Shown: one piece after another, positions 1-3,410 of the stretch
Layout of the letters: the number at the start of each line of letters is the position of its first letter
Numbering within the stretch: position 1 is the first letter of the stretch
Origin: G020348385 sp964580235
Lineage (GTDB): Bacteria; Acidobacteriota; Aminicenantia; Aminicenantales; Aminicenantaceae
Length of the DNA: 6,169 bases
Reading direction: 5' to 3'
Assembly (NCBI GenBank): GCA_964580235.1
Contig: CAZOJY010000158.1
Coordinates: 1-6,169 of the forward strand
Notes under the pieces: generated by a model
What the model was told of the DNA's origin: nothing
Databases searched by the model: none
The model's input: the letters and a program-made list of their open reading frames with translations, nothing else
Made by a program: the position numbers and the translations under genes

Positions 1-32
1 CTGTCTGCTTCCCCATATAAAAGGCCCTCTGA

Positions 33-147
33 CTGTCCTTGACATCTTTTTTGTCAAGATTTTTATTTCTTCATGATGATTGGATGGGAAAATGAGGATA
101 AAGATGCTCACCCAGCCAGCCCAGCTGAAAAGCAGCTTCTTATCTTT
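33..147 (+). repeat. 115-bp direct repeat, copy A (probable 3' end of an IS91-like element)
   Basis: This segment matches positions 3131-3245 without gaps at 106 of 115 bases by manual alignment. It contains a perfect 7-bp stem (cttgaca at 38-44, tgtcaag at 52-58, loop of 7). A second 5-bp hairpin (agctg at 123-127, cagct at 133-137) ends 10 bases before the repeat stops. Both hairpins are damaged in copy B, so copy A may be the less decayed one. In copy B the repeat begins inside the C-terminal codons of an IS91-family transposase remnant, which makes it likely to be the 3' terminal region of such an element. IS91-type elements are known to carry hairpins near this end. The identity of the element is inferred. 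Confidence 0.75.
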
Positions 148-315
148 ACAGGGGATGTTGCCGATGTAGTTGTCGTGCAGGGGCTGGTAGGAGGATTCGA
201 CGAAGAGACGGTTAAAGCTGTGAGGCAATGGAAATATGAGCCGGCCGTGAAGGATGGACAGAGGGTCAAAGTCTGGAAACAAATCACAATCACATTCAAA
301 CTGCGCATCGAATAA
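73..315 (+). pseudogene. TonB C-terminal domain fragment fused to IS-derived sequence
   Basis: The 80-codon open frame is a chimera. Codons 1-25 are translated repeat copy A. From about codon 27 (GDVADVVVVQGL) the protein is the last part of a TonB C-terminal domain, with the family hallmarks GGFDEETVKAVRQWKYEPA, then KDGQ.VKVW, then the final strand ITFKLR. In TonB this periplasmic domain contacts TonB-box receptors and passes on energy from ExbB/ExbD. The fragment keeps only about 54 residues. It lacks the first strand of the domain (the YP..A...G.EG.V region), the proline-rich linker and the N-terminal membrane anchor. No ribosome binding site precedes the ATG at 73, and a periplasmic domain without a signal or anchor would be misplaced. 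It is therefore best read as the 3' remnant of a tonB-like gene truncated by an insertion. Confidence 0.75.
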
Positions 316-341
316 ATCGGTGACGAGATACTTGATTACCT

Positions 342-374
342 AATTGCTTTTGTCTCTGTTATTCCCGCAATGAC
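342..374. repeat. REP-like imperfect palindrome between convergent genes
   Basis: The segment starts aattgctt and ends cgcaatgac, so its outer attgc/gcaat ends are complementary. From memory it resembles the dispersed palindrome of the form GATTGCTTCGTCGCT...CTCGCAATGAC seen in many environmental bacterial genomes. The outer arms match well and the centre has drifted. It begins a few bases after the beta-barrel gene stop codon (on the minus strand), where it could act as a weak terminator or mRNA end stabiliser. Family membership cannot be proven from one copy. Confidence 0.35.
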
Positions 375-376
375 AA

Positions 377-1393
377 TTAAAAAAGATTAAAGCTGAGTTT
401 AAGTGAGATGGAGATGCCGTACGAGTTGAGGTTTATCGAGGACTTCCTGACGTTGTGGTAATAACTTCCATCCGGTTTTTCATCCAGAACCCACATCGTA
501 GTATAATGGTTGTTCTCGTCTGAACTTCCGGACTGATAAGTCCAGAGGTTTCCGTAAGTAGAATCTGTATCGCTGTACTCATGCTCAGAATCTCCATACC
601 ATATGGACCATGATTTGGACTTGGTTTCCAAATTCATGACATTGCTTCCTTCCCAATTGCGAAACACGACTTGCCTTCCGTACGCCTCGGCGCCTATCGA
701 TAGCGTGCGGGTCAACTTGATGTCGAGGCCCAACCCGGCATGAAACCCAAAGGAGTTGCTGTCGGTCTTTTGGATCATCTGGAGGGTCTGTGTCGAATCG
801 CGTTGATAGATTAACTCACCGGCAGTCGTCTCCGTAGAGTTTGATGTACCATCCACATCAAGGTTGAAGTCCAGCTTTCCGGAGTAATAGCCTGCCCCGG
901 CGTGAGCGAAAAACGTGAAGGTCTCTTTTTTCCCTATCGGCAGGAAGAGGTAGGCATCCAGGGTGATGGGAACCGCCGAGAGTGTACCCTTCGGGGAATA
1001 TATTTCAGAACTATGATTCTCAGAATTGTAACTATCCCCAAAATTGTTTGTACGATCGTAGTCGACCGCGAATGAACCCTGATTCTTGACAAAGATGTAG
1101 CCAGAGCCGATGGAAACGGCGAAATTCCGGGTAATACGGAACATGATTTCGGCACGGAAATCGTTCGACCTTTTGGGTGTTTTCCAGTCGAATGTCGTGG
1201 TGTAGCGGTCTTGCTGGTTCAAATCAAAACAGTTGGATTCCCACCCTTTTCTCGCCTCTTCGACGTCGCCGGCCCCGTCCACCAGGTGGCCGTAGGTTCC
1301 GGAGAGTCTGAAGCTGACTTCCACACCAGCCCAAAGGCCGCCAGATAAGAGAGCCATGCCCATGACCAGGAGTAACATGATGTTTTTTCTCAT
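377..1393 (-). CDS. Secreted outer-membrane beta-barrel protein (338 aa)
   Basis: The protein starts with a typical Sec signal peptide: MRKN, then a hydrophobic stretch (about residues 5-19), then LWA as a plausible signal peptidase I site near residue 22. The mature part has repeated amphipathic strands of alternating residues ending in glycine/tyrosine-rich turns, for example FAVSIGSGYIFV, FTFFAHAGAGYY and FGFHAGLGLDIKL followed by LSIGAEAYGR. The last residues (ISISLKLSFNLF) form a closing strand ending in phenylalanine, the usual outer-membrane assembly signal. The polar segments rich in Ser, Asp, Asn and Thr between strands look like surface loops. The start is fixed by an AAGGAGG site 6 bases upstream. 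No enzymatic motif is visible. It could be a small porin or a structural barrel; the substrate is unknown. An 11-bp-phased operator-like array upstream suggests control by a PhoB/OmpR-type regulator. Confidence 0.85.
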   Translation of the reverse strand: MRKNIMLLLVMGMALLSGGLWAGVEVSFRLSGTYGHLVDGAGDVEEARKGWESNCFDLNQQDRYTTTFDWKTPKRSNDFRAEIMFRITRNFAVSIGSGYIFVKNQGSFAVDYDRTNNFGDSYNSENHSSEIYSPKGTLSAVPITLDAYLFLPIGKKETFTFFAHAGAGYYSGKLDFNLDVDGTSNSTETTAGELIYQRDSTQTLQMIQKTDSNSFGFHAGLGLDIKLTRTLSIGAEAYGRQVVFRNWEGSNVMNLETKSKSWSIWYGDSEHEYSDTDSTYGNLWTYQSGSSDENNHYTTMWVLDEKPDGSYYHNVRKSSINLNSYGISISLKLSFNLF

Positions 1394-1399
1394 AACAAA

Positions 1400-1406
1400 C
1401 CTCCTT
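1400..1406 (-). promoter_or_regulatory. Ribosome binding site of the beta-barrel gene
   Basis: On the minus strand the sequence is AAGGAGG, a near-perfect anti-Shine-Dalgarno match, 6 bases before the ATG at 1393. It supports that start over the in-register alternatives upstream. Confidence 0.85.
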
Positions 1407-1436
1407 ATGGTTTTTGTTCACTCCTTATTTTGTGGT

Positions 1437-1442
1437 TTTGTA
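1437..1442 (-). promoter_or_regulatory. Candidate -10 of the beta-barrel gene promoter
   Basis: TACAAA on the minus strand lies 10 bases from the last phased repeat and about 44 bases upstream of the start codon. It matches TATAAT at four of six positions. Its value comes from its position relative to the operator; an alternative CAAAAT lies at 1427-1432. Confidence 0.35.
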
Positions 1443-1452
1443 AGGGGAAAGT

Positions 1453-1491
1453 TGTCAGGAAGTTGTGAAGACTTTGTTAAAAGTTTGTAAA
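1453..1491 (-). promoter_or_regulatory. Four 11-bp-phased direct repeats (Pho-box-like operator)
   Basis: On the minus (coding) strand of the beta-barrel gene the hexamers are TTTACA (1486-1491), TTAACA (1475-1480), TTCACA (1464-1469) and CTGACA (1453-1458). The spacer is exactly 5 bases each time, giving an 11-bp period. This matches the Bacillus PhoP box TT(A/T/C)ACA-N5 repeat and the general geometry of PhoB/OmpR-family sites. A -10-like TACAAA (1437-1442) lies 10 bases downstream of the last repeat, as in E. coli Pho promoters, where the box replaces the -35. The repeat pattern is directly visible; assignment to a phosphate regulator is inferred. Confidence 0.6.
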
Positions 1492-1499
1492 AAGAGTGG

Positions 1500-1625
1500 T
1501 TATTTAAGGTACAGGTCGATGTCAGCCTCTGTACCATCGGAGACCTGACGACACCAGGCCCACATGATCATGTTCCTGTCGTTACCGGGTTGGATATCTC
1601 CTTGCCCGAACGGGGATATCAGGCA
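1500..1625 (-). pseudogene. Fragment of a secreted-protein gene with an MWAWC...VS motif
   Basis: Between two stop codons the minus strand encodes about 41 residues containing GNDRNMIMWAWCRQVS, then TEADIDLYL, then a stop. From memory this resembles a conserved segment of large secreted bacterial proteins (RN-[VM]-[VI]-MW-[SA]-WC-x-QVS ... EADI-x-x-YL) that normally continues into a YP.VTFVYMTGH region. Here the frame stops right after YL, and no start codon or signal peptide is nearby. It is therefore an orphan internal piece. The fossil lies just upstream of the phased operator of the beta-barrel gene. The family name is not certain, and a chance open frame cannot be fully excluded. Confidence 0.45.
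1593..1620. other. 9-bp inverted repeat
   Basis: gatatctcc (1593-1601) pairs with ggggatatc (1612-1620) around a 10-base loop, with one G-T pair. It lies inside the decayed gene fragment and has no T tract on either side, so it does not look like a terminator. It may be chance or a remnant of coding sequence. Confidence 0.3.
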
Positions 1626-1688
1626 TCAATGGATTAACAATGACTTTTATAGCACAGGATAAAGGGAAGTCAAAATTGGGATTTGTCA

Positions 1689-1717
1689 TTGACTTTTGAA
1701 ATATAACTTAATAGTGT
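1689..1717 (+). promoter_or_regulatory. Weak candidate promoter for the lipoprotein gene
   Basis: TTGACT at 1689-1694 is a five-of-six match to the -35 consensus. With a 17-base spacer the -10 would be TAGTGT (1712-1717), a poor match; TAATAG overlaps it at a shorter spacing. The surrounding stretch is AT-rich and lies 15-50 bases before the ribosome binding site. Confidence 0.25.
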
Positions 1718-1725
1718 AGGGCCAC

Positions 1726-1732
1726 GGGGAGG
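1726..1732 (+). promoter_or_regulatory. Ribosome binding site of the lipoprotein gene
   Basis: GGGGAGG ends 9 bases before 1742, where the signal-peptide reading frame would begin. The 1804 ATG has no comparable site (the preceding bases are tatatcctgcata). This argues that translation originally started at the signal peptide. Confidence 0.5.
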
Positions 1733-1740
1733 TCAGAAGG

Positions 1741-2109
1741 AATAGAAAATTTGTATCTGTTGTCAATCTTATTGCATTTTTTATCTTCACTATATCCTGC
1801 ATAATGTATCAGAAAAAAGAAATCGCGCCAGAAGAAGCCGAAACTTACCAAAAGTCTGGCAGAAAAGTAAGAATCAGTGGAATTATTACCACCTCGGGGA
1901 TAGAATACGAATTTCCGAAAGGAAAAGCCGCGAGAATAGTGGGGGACCAAATCAATAGCACAGGCAGTCCTGTTACAAAAAAAACCTGGATGGAACTGGA
2001 AAAAGCGAACATTCAAAAAATTATGAGAGATCGCTTCCTTAGGGCCCTAAAAGTGAGCACAAAAGACGGAGACACCTATAAGGTGGAAAGTAAAAGTTTT
2101 GTAATATAG
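1741..2109 (+). CDS. Small lipoprotein of unknown function, start codon apparently lost
   Basis: The open frame encodes RKFVSVVNLIAFFIFTISC, a textbook lipoprotein signal: basic N-end, hydrophobic core, then a TISC lipobox with Cys at 1798-1800. A mature chain of about 103 residues follows, with no recognised enzyme motif. It contains two similar short units, ITTSGIEYEF and VSTKDGDTYKV, suggesting a small beta-rich fold, plus a helical basic segment (KANIQKIMRDRFLRAL). The first ATG in frame (1804) lies after the lipobox and would give a protein with no signal. A GGGGAGG site (1726-1732) is correctly placed for a start at 1742, where the sequence reads AATAGAAAA instead of the expected AATGAGAAAA. 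One missing G would explain this. Either the gene is a recent pseudogene, the base is an assembly error, or a rare start is used. Its function is unknown. Confidence 0.6.
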   Translation, partial: NRKFVSVVNLIAFFIFTISCIMYQKKEIAPEEAETYQKSGRKVRISGIITTSGIEYEFPKGKAARIVGDQINSTGSPVTKKTWMELEKANIQKIMRDRFLRALKVSTKDGDTYKVESKSFVI

Positions 2110-2110
2110 T

Positions 2111-2132
2111 GAGAGGCCAGAAAAAGCCTCTT
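2111..2132 (+). other. Hairpin just after the lipoprotein stop codon
   Basis: gagaggc (2111-2117) pairs with gcctctt (2126-2132) around an 8-base A-rich loop, starting 2 bases after the stop. No T tract follows, so it is not a classical terminator. It could stabilise the mRNA end or be the first helix of the structured region downstream. Confidence 0.35.
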
Positions 2133-2520
2133 CTGGAGAATTGAACAATGCCAGCGAGTTGGGGATTGGGCAAGGCTCTGGACAATTAAATATCAGGACT
2201 TCAGGCAGAGCAACAGTTACTTTTTCGCTTTGCCCTTGTCAGTAACAAGCCGTCTCCGGTATTAACGGAGCGATAGTGCCAGCGAGTGTGGGCTATTGAT
2301 AAGAGGCTTGAGAGGACACGGGGCGGGGTGATAAACAAGGTGTCAGTTGCTTCAAGGTAGGGGAAAGCTATACGCTGAAAGCCAGCATACCATCATACTG
2401 GGCGGTAACGCCTGGTTGGAGCGTGGTAAGCCTTACCGAGTGCCGGTCAATTGAAGTCTGAAAGGTAGAAAATTACAGGCAAAGCAGCCTCTAATACGTT
2501 AGGGGTTGCTTTGCCTTTTT
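2133..2520 (+). ncRNA. Candidate structured RNA region ending in a strong terminator
   Basis: This stretch of about 390 bases has no credible ORF on either strand. It shows several compact hairpins: ctccg/cggag (2254-2258 and 2266-2270); an 8-bp stem with a GNRA-type GTAA tetraloop (2397-2404 and 2409-2416, two G-T pairs); and ggtaa/ttacc with a 3-base loop (2425-2437). It ends in an 18-bp terminator stem. The phrase tgccagcgagt occurs twice, at 2149-2159 and 2277-2287. The purine-rich unpaired tracts, the GNRA loop and the terminator are typical of a structured RNA. A GTGCC start near 2276 and the GAAAGC-type tracts loosely recall group II intron domain I. However, no domain V or reverse transcriptase is present, so no known family is assigned. 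The 5' end is not defined. Confidence 0.35.
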
Positions 2521-2524
2521 TTGT
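2477..2524 (+). terminator. Intrinsic terminator: 18-bp stem with TACG tetraloop
   Basis: Bases 2477-2494 pair along their full length with 2499-2516, with two G-T pairs and no mismatches. The stem is closed by TACG, a UNCG-type exceptionally stable tetraloop, and followed by seven T from 2516 and then GTTT. On the plus strand this is a near-ideal Rho-independent terminator. It implies a transcript arriving from the left, either the lipoprotein mRNA or a separate RNA. On the minus strand only a short A-rich tract precedes the stem, so bidirectional action is possible but weaker. Confidence 0.9.
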
Positions 2525-2621
2525 TTCCATTTCAAGGGATATCTTGGGGGGATTACACAGACTTCTCCAACTTCTGTAGTGTCATCGCGCTGGCCGTTTC
2601 GCTTCAAAGAGACTCTATTAA
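2525..2621. other. Spacer with no recognised feature
   Basis: Nothing convincing is seen here. An imperfect inverted repeat (acacaga ... tctgtagtgt) is visible near 2557-2583 but has a bulge and no context. Short open frames are below any useful length. Confidence 0.4.
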
Positions 2622-2861
2622 CTACCTTAGCCCTAACTTCTTCTGAGTTTCTTTACACTTTTGGGAATCAAATAAAAGGCTTTCTAACTCTTCGCTGTCC
2701 AGCCAGTCGTCATCAGGGTTACGGTTCTTCAAGTGAACGTATGCTCTAAGGGCACCCCGGACAATACTCTGAAGGTGCCAAACAGCATTGGGGAAAAATT
2801 TGCTTTTTCCAAGTTGCTGCCCAACTATAAATATAACCATGTAAACGGATTTATTCAACAA
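2622..2861 (-). CDS. Small hypothetical protein, doubtful
   Basis: This is an 80-codon open frame with a TTG start, or 73 residues from the ATG at 2840. It has no competing frame on the other strand. After a hydrophobic start (MVIFIVGQQLG) the chain reads as an amphipathic helical region (NAVWHLQSIVRGALRAYVHL), an acidic loop (NPDDDWLDSEELESLLF) and a Lys-rich tail. The composition is protein-like rather than random, but no family is recognised. No ribosome binding site precedes either start. It ends about 100 bases from the plus-strand terminator, in a convergent arrangement, and begins beside the IS91 remnant. It could be a C-terminal gene fragment brought in by the rearrangements seen on both sides. 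Confidence 0.35.
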   Translation of the reverse strand: MLNKSVYMVIFIVGQQLGKSKFFPNAVWHLQSIVRGALRAYVHLKNRNPDDDWLDSEELESLLFDSQKCKETQKKLGLR

Positions 2862-2917
2862 AGCAACGGAAGTTAACAGGTATGACCTTCAATCCAAAGG
2901 ATCAGTTCCGCTAACCT

Positions 2918-3157
2918 GTGTACCGTCCCCGACATCCCGAATGCACCGTGCTCTGCCGGGTGCTCTTCCGTTACTTCGGCCTGTATGCCAATGCTCACCG
3001 GGGCAAAGTGCGGAAGGGGCAGCCCGACAAGCATCCATTCATCATTGGTGAGGAGGAATGCCCAAGAATCCCCTGCCGGGGCTGGGCCGAGATGATAAGG
3101 AAAGTCTACGAGGTCATCGACCACCTCAAGCTGTCCTTGACATCTTTTTTGTCGTGA
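2918..3157 (+). pseudogene. IS91-family transposase remnant, C-terminal part with internal deletion
   Basis: The segment LFRYFGLYANAHRGKVRK followed by GWAEMIRKVYEV is the C-terminal signature of IS91/ISCR-type HUH (Y2) rolling-circle transposases (RYYG.Y.N..RG ... WA.LI.KVYEVDPL). Intact members continue with a CP.CGG zinc motif, then IISFI and a helix ending ...IIDHLKL. Here KVYEV is joined directly to IDHLKLS, so about 25-30 residues including the zinc motif are missing. The catalytic HUH and tyrosine region is absent upstream, because the frame is only 79 codons long. It cannot be active. The last codons lie in repeat copy B, which links that repeat to the 3' end of this element. Confidence 0.75.
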
Positions 3158-3245
3158 TTTAGATTTCTTCATGATGATTGGATGGGAAAATGAGGACAAA
3201 GGTGCTCACCCAGCAAGCCCAGCTGAAAAGCAACTTATTATCTTT
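3131..3245 (+). repeat. 115-bp direct repeat, copy B (3' end of the IS91-like remnant)
   Basis: This copy matches 33-147 with 9 substitutions and no gaps, in the same orientation, offset by 3,098 bp. It follows the transposase codons IDHLK directly. Its right edge abuts an unrelated gene fragment (from 3249), just as copy A abuts the TonB fragment. Both hairpins seen in copy A carry mismatches here. Confidence 0.8.
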
Positions 3246-3248
3246 TAA

Positions 3249-3410
3249 ACGGTACTCGTGGACAATTCTGAAATGCCCCCGCAAGGGTGTGGGGAGCCAG
3301 CCATCACATCGATGGGCGCGGTGATTGCCAATGCCGTATACGATGCCCTCGGTAAAAGAATGTTCACGCTCCCGATGATCCCCGCCAGGATAAAAGAAAC
3401 TTTAGGATAA
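3249..3410 (+). pseudogene. C-terminal fragment of a molybdopterin-binding xanthine dehydrogenase-family subunit
   Basis: After a stop at 3246-3248 the frame reads TVLVDNSEMPPQGCGEPAI, then GAVIANAVYDALGKRMFTLP, then IPARIKETLG and a stop. This is the C-terminal end of the large molybdenum hydroxylase subunit (COG1529: xanthine dehydrogenase, aldehyde and isoquinoline oxidoreductase types). It includes the PPQG(G/C)GEP motif, whose glutamate is the conserved base at the Mo active site in this family. The full protein is over 700 residues, so about 53 codons remain. There is no start codon or ribosome binding site. The stop at 3410 touches the stop of the convergent permease gene (3411) with no intergenic space. 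Confidence 0.8.

Noticed and set aside
1..32. Possible extension of repeat copy A to the left
   Set aside because: Weak similarity (cctc before ctgtcc) is visible, but most bases differ from the copy B upstream region, so the edge was set at 33.
1708..2016. 102-codon minus-strand open frame
   Set aside because: It is antisense to the lipoprotein frame, which has a convincing signal peptide and ribosome binding site. The minus translation shows no family features.
1804..2109. Lipoprotein gene starting at the ATG at 1804
   Set aside because: That start lies after the lipobox cysteine and lacks a ribosome binding site. It would discard a complete lipoprotein signal peptide.
2149..2288. attC/integron or CRISPR repeat array
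   Set aside because: Only two copies of an 11-mer occur, without the conserved attC core ends or a regular repeat-spacer pattern.
2276..2470. Assignment as a group II intron
   Set aside because: A GTGCC start and GNRA/GAAA-type motifs are suggestive, but no domain V hairpin, no reverse transcriptase and no defined 3' end could be found. It is kept only as a possible structured RNA.
2873..3199. 108-codon minus-strand open frame
   Set aside because: It overlaps the plus-strand IS91 transposase remnant, whose family motifs are clear, so the minus frame is a shadow.
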